Of a stretch of DNA of 60,354 nucleotides, positions 36,245 to 43,227 are shown piece after piece (the stretch's first letter is position 1; each line of letters begins with the position of its first letter). The position numbers were made by a program, and so were the translations under genes. The notes under the pieces were generated by a model that was given only the letters and a program-made list of their open reading frames with translations, was not told the DNA's origin and made no database searches. The stretch lies in assembly GCA_964595455.1 (NCBI GenBank), contig CAZQQL010000004.1:1-60354 (forward strand), read 5' to 3'. The DNA comes from DAOUEG01 sp964595455 (GTDB taxonomy: Bacteria; Chloroflexota; Dehalococcoidia; Dehalococcoidales; RBG-16-60-22).

Positions 36245-37078
36245 ATGAACCTGGAAGGAAAAGTTGCCCTCATTACCGGCGGTGGCGCCGGCTTTGGCGT
36301 CGCAATCGTCAAGCGCTTCATCGATGACGGTGCGAAGGTCTGCATCACCGGACGCCGCAAAGAAAAGCTCGACCAGACCGCCGCCAAGTTCCCCAAGGGC
36401 AGGGTAGTCACCTGCGCCGGAAATGTCTCCAGGGAAGAAGACGTTGCCCGTATGGTCAAAGCCACCCTGGACGCTTTCGGCAAGATAGACATCCTGGTCA
36501 ACAACGCCGCCACGGACAAGAAAGGTAAAACGGCGGAGCTTTCGCCGGCGGACTGGCGTGAGGTCATCGACGTCGACCTCACCGGCCCGTTCCTGATGAT
36601 GCGGGAGGTCATTCCCCACATGCAGAAGCAGGGAGGCGGCTCCATCGTCAACATAGCATCCCTCGGCGGCACGCGCTGCCTGCCGGAATGCCCCGCCTAC
36701 TGCACGGCCAAGGCCGGCCTTATTATGTTAACTCAGCAGACGGCGCTGGACTACGGCCCGGACAATATCCGCGTTAATGCGGTCTGCCCCGGCGGCATCG
36801 ATACCGAGCTCCTCGATGAGATGATCCTGCCGCTGGCGGAAAACCTCGGTACGGACAAGGCAGGCGCCCTCGCCTACTTCTCCCAGGATGTCCCGCTGCG
36901 CCGCGTTTCCAAGCCGGCGGACATCACCGGCCTGGTCAGTTTCATGGCCAGTGACGATTCCTCCTTCATGACCGGCTCGGCGGTCCTCATCGATGGCGGC
37001 GCCCATATCGTTGACATCTCCGGCGCGGCGGTCACCCACGGCATGAAGCAGGCCGGCAAAGAGCACATGTTCAAATAG
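36245..37078 (+). CDS. Short-chain dehydrogenase/reductase (classical SDR)
   Basis: A 277-residue classical SDR with the NAD(P)-binding motif TGGGAGFG at residues 11-18, 'NNAA' near 87-90, a catalytic Ser in 'NIASLGG' and the active pair Y152/K156 in 'YCTAK'. The usual 'RVNAVCPGGIDT' follows. A strong AGGAGG lies before the start. It closes the DUF169-cupin-SDR operon and probably reduces or oxidises a small ketone or alcohol of the pathway. Substrate unknown. Confidence 0.93.
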   Translation: MNLEGKVALITGGGAGFGVAIVKRFIDDGAKVCITGRRKEKLDQTAAKFPKGRVVTCAGNVSREEDVARMVKATLDAFGKIDILVNNAATDKKGKTAELSPADWREVIDVDLTGPFLMMREVIPHMQKQGGGSIVNIASLGGTRCLPECPAYCTAKAGLIMLTQQTALDYGPDNIRVNAVCPGGIDTELLDEMILPLAENLGTDKAGALAYFSQDVPLRRVSKPADITGLVSFMASDDSSFMTGSAVLIDGGAHIVDISGAAVTHGMKQAGKEHMFK

Positions 37079-37093
37079 TCAGAGGTAATACTG

Positions 37094-37123
37094 TTGCGCG
37101 GGCGGGGTTTCAGGCGCTACAAT
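37094..37123 (+). promoter_or_regulatory. Possible promoter of tRNA-Arg
   Basis: TTGCGC, 18-base spacer, TACAAT. The -10 is good, the -35 weak. It lies 25 bases before the tRNA. Confidence 0.35.
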
Positions 37124-37148
37124 TAAGTCTGGAGCCCCGTCTTTTTTT

Positions 37149-37224
37149 GCCCCTGTAGCTCAGTAGGACAGAGCAGTGGTTTCCTAAACCATGTGCCCGG
37201 GTTCGAGTCCCGGCAGGGGTACCA
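37149..37224 (+). tRNA. tRNA-Arg (anticodon CCT)
   Basis: A full cloverleaf can be drawn. The acceptor stem GCCCCTG pairs with CAGGGGT (the first pair is G-U). The D-arm has GCTC/GAGC, and the anticodon stem GTGGT/ACCAT carries the loop TTCCTAA with anticodon CCT. The T-arm is CCGGG-TTCGAGT-CCCGG. The 3' CCA is encoded at 37222-37224. Confidence 0.93.
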
Positions 37225-37463
37225 CGTTTTTGTAGCTAAATCGAAACATTTTGATTGTGTTTCGAATTCGATATTTTCAAAATAAAAGAGTAGGTAGGGG
37301 TATGAAACAAGCCAGATATTTTTGGTTGGTATAATGGAAAACACGAAAAAGCAATTTCAGAAATGGGACGGTTTTGGAGTTCGTTTATGATCAGGCTTGT
37401 ATAAGCAGTTAAAGAAGTAATAACTGTAAGGGAATATCACCAGGAACGATAAAGGAGAGTTGG

Positions 37464-37796
37464 ATGAGAATTAACAAGTATATGGAAGTTACCGGGACCG
37501 GTCCGAAACCCGGTAAGGAAAAAGAATACAATGAATGGTACCACAAGCATATCACAGACCTGTTCGCTTTTGGAGGGCTGAAGAGGGTCAGCCGCAGTAA
37601 AATATACAAACCGTTAGGGACCCCTGGACCGATGTACCTGACAATTTATGAATTCGACGCCCCCGAAGACCTGGAGGCTTTTTACGAACATCCGCTGATG
37701 GTGGATGCAGGAAAGCATTACGAAGAGGAAGCTCCCAAATGCCTGGAAATGTACTGGGCAGGGTTTTATGAACCGGTGGAAACGCTGGAAAAATAA
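37464..37796 (+). CDS. EthD-like dimeric alpha/beta-barrel protein
   Basis: A 110-residue protein of the ferredoxin-like dimeric barrel type. The EthD-like signature is 'GKEKEYNEWYHKHITDLFAFGGLKRVSRSKIY', where family members have 'Y.eWYd.eHi.dl', followed by 'YLTIYEFDAPEDLEAF'. Such proteins act as small heme-free monooxygenase-like or decarboxylation partners in catabolic clusters. The start follows AAAGGAG. It lies between the tRNA and a decayed insertion element, among DUF169/cupin genes. Role unknown. Confidence 0.75.
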   Translation: MRINKYMEVTGTGPKPGKEKEYNEWYHKHITDLFAFGGLKRVSRSKIYKPLGTPGPMYLTIYEFDAPEDLEAFYEHPLMVDAGKHYEEEAPKCLEMYWAGFYEPVETLEK

Positions 37797-38017
37797 AGGA
37801 ACTTCGGAACGAAATTTGATCTTACCCTGGAATTTTGGTATTTATGGTGATTAGGAGTCTTTCTTCCATCAGGAAATCTCTACAATCCCTTGTAGTATAT
37901 ACCGGACTACAGCGGTGCATGGCAGTTCAAAGAGAAAATTCCATTATTGGAGAATACACTGCTTCAGATAATCAGTCTTTTTTAACTGATATTTTCGATT
38001 ATCTGGAGGGTGATGTG

Positions 38018-38095
38018 CTATAAGACTCCCCGCAATCTTGGATCGAGTGCGTCTCCTACCATGTTGAAGGCAAATATCACTTGCATAATTGCCAG
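38018..38095 (-). pseudogene. C-terminal remnant of a DppC-type ABC permease
   Basis: The minus strand encodes 25 residues, 'LAIMQVIFAFNMVGDALDPRLRGVL', before a TAG stop. This is the diagnostic end of DppC/OppC permeases; the intact copy at 31670-32584 ends 'FNMVGDGLRDALDPRLRGTL'. Three residues (LRD) seem lost. Upstream the frame breaks into IS3 transposase sequence. It proves that a second peptide-type transporter once stood here. Confidence 0.65.
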
Positions 38096-38305
38096 TGGTT
38101 GATACCTTCAAAACCTGACTCATTAAGGGTACCGGATATCGGAGCCGCCACTGCTTCATGAGCGCGTACCGGGCTGCGACTCCCTGGCAAAGTACGCGGC
38201 TGCTTTTTTCAGAATCTCACACTCCTTCTTGAGCGTGGCATTCTCCTTCTTCACCCGAGCCATCTCTACTTCTACCTCAGTCGGAAGCCGGTACGTCTTT
38301 CCCAT
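38091..38305 (-). mobile_element. Decayed IS3-family element (orfA 3' part and orfB 5' part)
   Basis: The minus strand encodes a 49-residue orfA end (38156-38305). 'VKKENATLKKECEILKKAAAYFARES' is the leucine-zipper end typical of IS3-family OrfA. It is followed by the start of orfB (38159 downwards) with 'YPVPLMSQVLKVSTTGNYA'. The ATGA stop/start overlap and an AAAAAAG slip site (CTTTTTT on the plus strand, 38213-38219) are the usual frameshift layout. orfB breaks off after about 23 codons at the permease remnant, and the DDE domain is missing. The orfA N-terminus is shifted out of frame. Not active. The rest of the gap 37797-38507 shows no gene. Confidence 0.75.
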
Positions 38306-38507
38306 ATCCTTGCCTTCTCATCGTGCTCTTGAGTCCACCATTTCCGCCTTTGACAATCCGGTAACGTTATGCTATAACAGGTCTAAATTGACCTGGTGAC
38401 CCCTGGATTCTCTTTGACTGGAAACCCCTGCAATACTGATTGCAGGCTTCTATAGACAGAACTTATTTATTGGATTATGTATTGGACTAATAAAGGAGGC
38501 AACAGAA

Positions 38508-38981
38508 ATGTCACGAGCAGACCTGGAACAATACATCGTCAGAGATGTCTGGCACAAGAGCTACCCTACCGAATTCCACAAAGAGGTCACCCAGCCTGCC
38601 CTGGTCCTCGGCAGGCATGATGGCGGCGCCGGCTATCCTCCCTTCGCACTTTCCTGGGTGCCGATAACCCAGGCCTTTGAGATGGCCCCGAAACCGCACG
38701 TTCACGACTGGGACGAGATCCTCATGTTCATCGGCAGCGACGGAGCCAACATGCTGGAACTCGGCGGCGAGGTTGAACTGAGCCTGGGCGAGGATGAAAA
38801 GCACCTGGAAAAGTTTACTTTCACCAAAACCACGTTCGTCCACCTGGTCGGCGGCCTTTGGCATTGCCCATTGAACTTCAAAAAAGTCAATGACCCCTCC
38901 AAGCCTATCATTTTCCAGAACCTGATGTTCACCAAGAGATATAACATGACCAATGCCGAAGGAAAAAAAATAGAAAAATAA
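38508..38981 (+). CDS. Cupin-like small protein, second copy
   Basis: A 157-residue paralogue of the protein at 35785-36192. It shares 'KPHVHDWDEILMFIGSDG' at about residues 62-79 (His64, His66 and Glu as putative metal ligands) and 'HLVGGLWHCPLNF' near 113-125. An acidic insert between the halves is longer than in the first copy. The start follows AAGGAGG. It lies between the insertion-element remnant and a DUF169 gene, so the DUF169/cupin pairing repeats here in reversed order. Confidence 0.75.
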   Translation: MSRADLEQYIVRDVWHKSYPTEFHKEVTQPALVLGRHDGGAGYPPFALSWVPITQAFEMAPKPHVHDWDEILMFIGSDGANMLELGGEVELSLGEDEKHLEKFTFTKTTFVHLVGGLWHCPLNFKKVNDPSKPIIFQNLMFTKRYNMTNAEGKKIEK

Positions 38982-39175
38982 CGTACCCTGCCTTCACCGC
39001 CGGTCTTCGATCGATCGTCCTTCGTCCTGAGAACATCGGGGCGGAGGACGATGGCGCTTATCATGAACAGGATAAAGTCTTGGCATCTTTCATCTTTTTT
39101 TATATCTGATCTCTGATTTTTGCTTTTTCCTCTCCCCCATAGTACACTTACCCGAAACAACGCGGAGGTGATTCC

Positions 39176-39958
39176 ATGACCACGCTCGGAGAATTCAATG
39201 AATACGGCGCCCTGCTGGAAACCTCCCTGGCCCTGAAAACGTTTCCCCTCGCGGTCAAGATGCTCTCCGATGAAAGCGAGATACCCCCCGATGCTTTGAG
39301 GCCGAAACGCGACCGCGGCTACCACCTCGCCCAGTGCCAGGCCTTTTCCATATCACGGTTCCAGGGAAGGACTGTCGCCATGCTGAAGGAAGACAACTGG
39401 TGCTGGGGCGCCCTTTTCTCCTACGGCCTCGTCGATCCCGCCATGGCCGACCGTTTCCCCGAACTCCAGAATGATAAGACCATCGTCCCGATGCTGGAAT
39501 ACGGTAAATATGCCGGCGTACTCTCCGCGCCGCTGAAAACCGCCGGTTTCGAGCCGGACATCGTCCTCATCTACTCCACTACCGGCCAGCTTCGCCACAT
39601 GCTCCATGCCCTCAGCTTTATCCGCAAGGGCGTCGTAAATTCGCCCATCTACCCCGTCGCTTCCTGCGCCCTGTCCGTCGTCCCGGCCTTGCGTGGTGAG
39701 AACTGCATTACCCTGCCGGACCCCGGTGAGGTCGGGCGGGGCTGCGCCGGCGATGACGAGATCATTTTCTCCCTGCCTGCCGGGAACGTGCCGGACCTTG
39801 TCTCCCAGTTGAACGTCCTCGACGGGCGCCACATGGGCTACCGCAATCACGCGTTTCTGGAGATACGGGGCGACTTCCCCCGGCCGGACTTTTACAAGCG
39901 GCTTTTCAGGGAGACTGGGCTCGATGCTGATGATACCGCCGTCTGGCCGGAAAAATAG
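39176..39958 (+). CDS. DUF169 family protein, second copy
   Basis: 260 residues. Traits shared with the first copy are 'FPLAVKMLSDESEIP' near the N-terminus, 'LAQCQAFSISRFQG', 'PVASCALSVVPALRGENCITLPDPGEVGRGCAGDDEIIFSLP' and the end 'GDFPRPDFYKRLF'. Several Cys residues are present (about 54, 74, 163, 177 and 190), more than in the first copy, so a metal or iron-sulfur site is possible but unproven. The start follows CGGAGGTG. It lies 194 bases after the cupin-like gene on the same strand. Confidence 0.85.
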   Translation: MTTLGEFNEYGALLETSLALKTFPLAVKMLSDESEIPPDALRPKRDRGYHLAQCQAFSISRFQGRTVAMLKEDNWCWGALFSYGLVDPAMADRFPELQNDKTIVPMLEYGKYAGVLSAPLKTAGFEPDIVLIYSTTGQLRHMLHALSFIRKGVVNSPIYPVASCALSVVPALRGENCITLPDPGEVGRGCAGDDEIIFSLPAGNVPDLVSQLNVLDGRHMGYRNHAFLEIRGDFPRPDFYKRLFRETGLDADDTAVWPEK

Positions 39959-40015
39959 ATCTAACCATGGTAAAGTTGATAATTGTTCCGTTGTGCCGGA
40001 TTGTGTCATTTGTGA

Positions 40016-40021
40016 TATAAT
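40016..40021 (+). promoter_or_regulatory. -10 box upstream of the acetyltransferase-like gene
   Basis: A perfect TATAAT 36 bases before the start at 40058. No good -35 is seen at the right distance. Confidence 0.4.
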
Positions 40022-40057
40022 GGGGCAACCCGGCGAGAGAGGAATGCCCCCAATCTA

Positions 40058-41281
40058 ATGCCTTTACCCGTCACTATCGAGGAAATCCCGCTCGGGGATT
40101 CCCGCCTGAAAGAATTCGAACAGTTTGCCTGGGACCTGTACCGCGATAATCCCCGGTGGGTCCCGCCTTTAAAGGGCGACCTGCTGGGGAACCGTCTTCT
40201 CGGCCTCACCGGTCTGCTGACCCCCAAACACCCCTACCACGAACACGCGGAGGTCACCCATTTCCTGGCGCGGCGGGGCGGGCGGACCGTGGGGCGCATA
40301 TCAGCGGCCATTAACCGCCGGTTCAACGAACACTACAGCTCCCGTACCGGGTTCTTCGGCTTCTTCGAGGTCGTCGAGGACTACGATATCGCCTGCCGCC
40401 TCCTGGACAGCGCCCGCACATGGCTGGAAGAACGCGGCATGACCGTGATGCGCGGTCCCGGCGAGTATTCCAACGCGACCCACGAACGACAGGGCGTGCT
40501 CATCGAAGGGTTCGATCACCACCCCACCGTCGACCTCACCCACAACCCGCCGTACTACGCTGAATTCCTGGAGCGGTACGGGTTCGATAAGGCCAAGGAC
40601 TACTACGCCTACATCATGAATGTGCAGAGTCCCCCGCCGGCAAGGCTGGCAAAACTGGCGGAACAGGTAAAAAAACGGCGCGACATCAAGACGCGGCAGC
40701 TCTCCATGATCAACCTGCGGGCAGATGTGGACCTCATCGTCAAGATCTACAATGACAGCTGGGCTAATAACTGGGGTTTCCTGCCCATTACCAAAGGTGA
40801 AGCCAACTCCATGGCCGATTCATTGAAGCTGGTGGCCGATCCCGGCCTGATACGGTTCGCCTTCGTCAACGGCGAGCCGGCGGCGGTGCTCGGCGCCCTC
40901 CCGGACCCCAACATCCCGTTGCAGCCCCGCCGCAAATGGTACGGGGACTCGGATTTCGTGCGGGTGGCCCGGCTGTTCTGGACCCGGCGGCGCATTCCCT
41001 TCGTCAGGCTGATGTTCTTCGGAGTCCGTCCCGGCTTCCGCAACCTCGGCGTAGACGTCATTCTATTTAACGAGGTCCGGGACTACGCCATGAAACGCGG
41101 CTACAAACAGTGCGAGACGTCCATGCTGCTGGAAGACAACCACCTCATCATCAGCCCCTCGGAGTTCATGGATGCCTGCCGCTACAAGACCTGGAGAATC
41201 TACGATATTCCCATCGGCGTGAGCGGAGAACCGCTGGAGAATGAAGACCTCTCAGGGACGTGTGCCCCATTGCCGGTGTGA
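40058..41281 (+). CDS. GNAT-like acetyltransferase-type protein, two-domain
   Basis: A 407-residue protein of a conserved family with GNAT-like folds. 'HAEVTHFLARRGGRTVGRISAAINRRFNEHY' and 'TGFFGFFEVVEDYDIACRLLDSARTWLEERGMTVMRGPGEYS' form the first half. 'YNDSWANNWGFLPIT' and 'FGVRPGFRNLGVDVILFNEVRDYA' form the second, the latter a degenerate acetyl-CoA loop. I know no proven reaction for this family. It starts behind GAGAGAGGA. It converges on the MFS gene with only ten bases between the stops. Confidence 0.75.
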   Translation: MPLPVTIEEIPLGDSRLKEFEQFAWDLYRDNPRWVPPLKGDLLGNRLLGLTGLLTPKHPYHEHAEVTHFLARRGGRTVGRISAAINRRFNEHYSSRTGFFGFFEVVEDYDIACRLLDSARTWLEERGMTVMRGPGEYSNATHERQGVLIEGFDHHPTVDLTHNPPYYAEFLERYGFDKAKDYYAYIMNVQSPPPARLAKLAEQVKKRRDIKTRQLSMINLRADVDLIVKIYNDSWANNWGFLPITKGEANSMADSLKLVADPGLIRFAFVNGEPAAVLGALPDPNIPLQPRRKWYGDSDFVRVARLFWTRRRIPFVRLMFFGVRPGFRNLGVDVILFNEVRDYAMKRGYKQCETSMLLEDNHLIISPSEFMDACRYKTWRIYDIPIGVSGEPLENEDLSGTCAPLPV

Positions 41282-41291
41282 GAAACTCGCC

Positions 41292-42551
41292 TTAGCCGGT
41301 TTCCTGGCCGGATTGGTGCTGGCGAGCCGGCTTCAGCAGGCTGATAACCGCAAATCCCACAACCGCCACTACCAGTGTTACAATGAAGGCTATCCGGTAT
41401 TCCCCGGTGGCATCGTAGATCAGGCCACTCACCAACGGCCCAACCGCCGTTCCCGCCGTGAACCCGACCCCGGCGATGCCCAGGGTCATGCCGTGTGTTC
41501 TCATCCCGAAGAGCTGTGCGATCAGCGGTGATTCCGCGACGCCAAGGGCGCCGACCGAAATTCCGAAAAGTCCGGCAAAAGCGTACAGGGCCCATATCTC
41601 GCCGCCGAACAACAGCACCAGCAGCGCCGCCAGCATGATGACAAACGCTATCTGGAATATCCGCCGCCCGCCCAACTTGTCCCCAAGGGCACTGCCCAGC
41701 CCCAGGATTCCCGCCAGGCTGAACCCATTCATCACCGCCAGCAGCGTCGCGGCGTTCAAGGGCGGAATGCCCATGTCCTCGGCGTGAGGTACCAGGTGCA
41801 CCATGACGGTAAAAGCTCCGTACCCGGAGCAGAAGAAGACTAGGATAACGAGCCACAACCGCGGATTACCGAGGGCCTCGCGGATGCCCCGCCCGGCCGT
41901 TGGAGCCGGGGGCGTGCTGGCGGCGACTGCTTCCGGTACATGCTGATGTGAACCAGGGCGGCGGAAGAACAGCCCCGCGCCGCTGACGAACACCAGAATG
42001 ATGCCCGCCTGAAGTATGTAGGCCAACCGCCAGTCAGCCGTTTCTATGAAGCGGCTCAGCAGCGGCGGCACAAAGAGACCGCCGATGCCGATCCCGGACA
42101 CAACTATCCCTGTCATCAGTGCCCGGCGGCGGTCGAACCACCGCGCGATACTGGAAAGCAGCGGCACCCAGATGCCCGCCATACCGCCCCCGATGAGCAC
42201 AGGGTACACGATATAGAACTGCCACAGCGAATCGATCCGGGACATCAGGAAGTAGCCCAGGGCAACGGAGATGCCGCAGCCGACCAGGACGATGCGCGGG
42301 CCGAACCGGTCCGTCAGGCTCCCCATGGCGATGCCGCCGGCGCCCCTCACTACCATAGAAAGGGAGAATGCGCCCGCCGTCATGGCGGACGTCCAGGCGA
42401 ACTCTTCCATGAGTGGATTGAACAGTACCCCGAAAGCGTTGAACAACGCCATCGCCGAGGTCATGACCAGAAAGGAAAGCCCGACGATGATGTAGCCGGG
42501 GTAAATGCCCGTTCCGGGCTTGTTCAGGGGAGGCGGTTCGTGGTCGGTCAT
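41292..42551 (-). CDS. MFS transporter, oxalate/formate or monocarboxylate antiporter type
   Basis: About 419 residues and twelve spans. Typical pieces are 'GSLTDRFGPRIVLVGCGISVALGYFLMSR' (loop 2-3 motif), 'ARWFDRRRALMTGIVVSGIGIGGLFVPPL' and 'GSALGDKLGGRRIFQIAFV'. Relatives move organic acids. ATG 42551 is used; a TTG at 42560 is also in frame. A perfect TATAAT lies only 12 bases before the ATG, and no ribosome site is visible, so the mRNA may have an ultra-short or no leader. Confidence 0.88.
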   Translation of the reverse strand: MTDHEPPPLNKPGTGIYPGYIIVGLSFLVMTSAMALFNAFGVLFNPLMEEFAWTSAMTAGAFSLSMVVRGAGGIAMGSLTDRFGPRIVLVGCGISVALGYFLMSRIDSLWQFYIVYPVLIGGGMAGIWVPLLSSIARWFDRRRALMTGIVVSGIGIGGLFVPPLLSRFIETADWRLAYILQAGIILVFVSGAGLFFRRPGSHQHVPEAVAASTPPAPTAGRGIREALGNPRLWLVILVFFCSGYGAFTVMVHLVPHAEDMGIPPLNAATLLAVMNGFSLAGILGLGSALGDKLGGRRIFQIAFVIMLAALLVLLFGGEIWALYAFAGLFGISVGALGVAESPLIAQLFGMRTHGMTLGIAGVGFTAGTAVGPLVSGLIYDATGEYRIAFIVTLVVAVVGFAVISLLKPARQHQSGQETG

Positions 42552-42604
42552 GACAATCAACGCATTATACCATAACCGCCCTGCCTGACACAGTTACGGC
42601 CGGC

Positions 42605-43093
42605 TTACTTCTTCCGCCGCCGCTGTTTCGGCCGCACGACCAGCACCGGATCGTTCGACTCACGGATGACCTTCTCCGCCACGCTGCCCATGAAGACCCG
42701 CCGCAGACCGGTGCGGCCGTGGGTGGCCATAACGATGAGGTCGACCTTAGCTTTCTTGCCCGCCTTGAGGATTTCATCGGCCGGCTTGCCCTGCAGCACC
42801 TTGTAGTCGGCATCAATGCCTTGTTCCTTCAGCAGGCGGACCTTTCCGGCTAGGTACGTTTTTGACTTCGAAGCATTGGCCCGGTCCTGCCGGATGGCTT
42901 CTTCGACCGTGAAATTGGCGGCGACCGGCCCGGCCAGCCCCGAGGGATCTACCGGCGGCACGATGGTCACCGGCTCGACGACCTGCACCAGGAACAGCTT
43001 CGCGCCGTACCGGGGCGCCAGGTCCACAGCGTACTCGAGGGCGCGGTTGCTGAACCGTGAACCATCCAGGGGGACCATGATTTTTTCGTACAT
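42605..43093 (-). CDS. Universal stress protein (UspA family)
   Basis: A 162-residue Usp domain. N-terminal 'KIMVPLDGSRFSNRALEYAVDLAPRYGAKLFLVQVVEP' and C-terminal 'VMATHGRTGLRRVFMGSVAEKVIRESNDPVLVVRPK', which contains the ATP-binding G-x2-G-x9-GS pattern within 'HGRTGLRRVFMGS'. It should bind ATP and act in stress adaptation. A Lys/Arg-rich tail follows. GGAAGG lies nine bases before the start. Single gene on the minus strand. Confidence 0.92.
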   Translation of the reverse strand: MYEKIMVPLDGSRFSNRALEYAVDLAPRYGAKLFLVQVVEPVTIVPPVDPSGLAGPVAANFTVEEAIRQDRANASKSKTYLAGKVRLLKEQGIDADYKVLQGKPADEILKAGKKAKVDLIVMATHGRTGLRRVFMGSVAEKVIRESNDPVLVVRPKQRRRKK

Positions 43094-43227
43094 GCGGCTA
43101 GACCTTCCTTCTACAGCTTTTTACCAGTGTATCGTAATGGCGCGTTACGGGCAACCGGACGGTGTTGCGGCATGGAGGCTGGTGATCACCGTCGACCGTG
43201 ATTCTTCGTCACCAGAATGAGTCCAAG

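Noticed and set aside
37123..37344. Minus-strand open frame across the tRNA
   Set aside because: It covers tRNA-Arg, and its 'CRDSNPGTWF'-like run is the familiar false translation of a tRNA antisense strand.
37944..38159. 71-codon minus-strand open frame as an intact gene
   Set aside because: It starts as IS3 orfB and then runs through a permease tail in the wrong frame, so it is a chimera of remnants.
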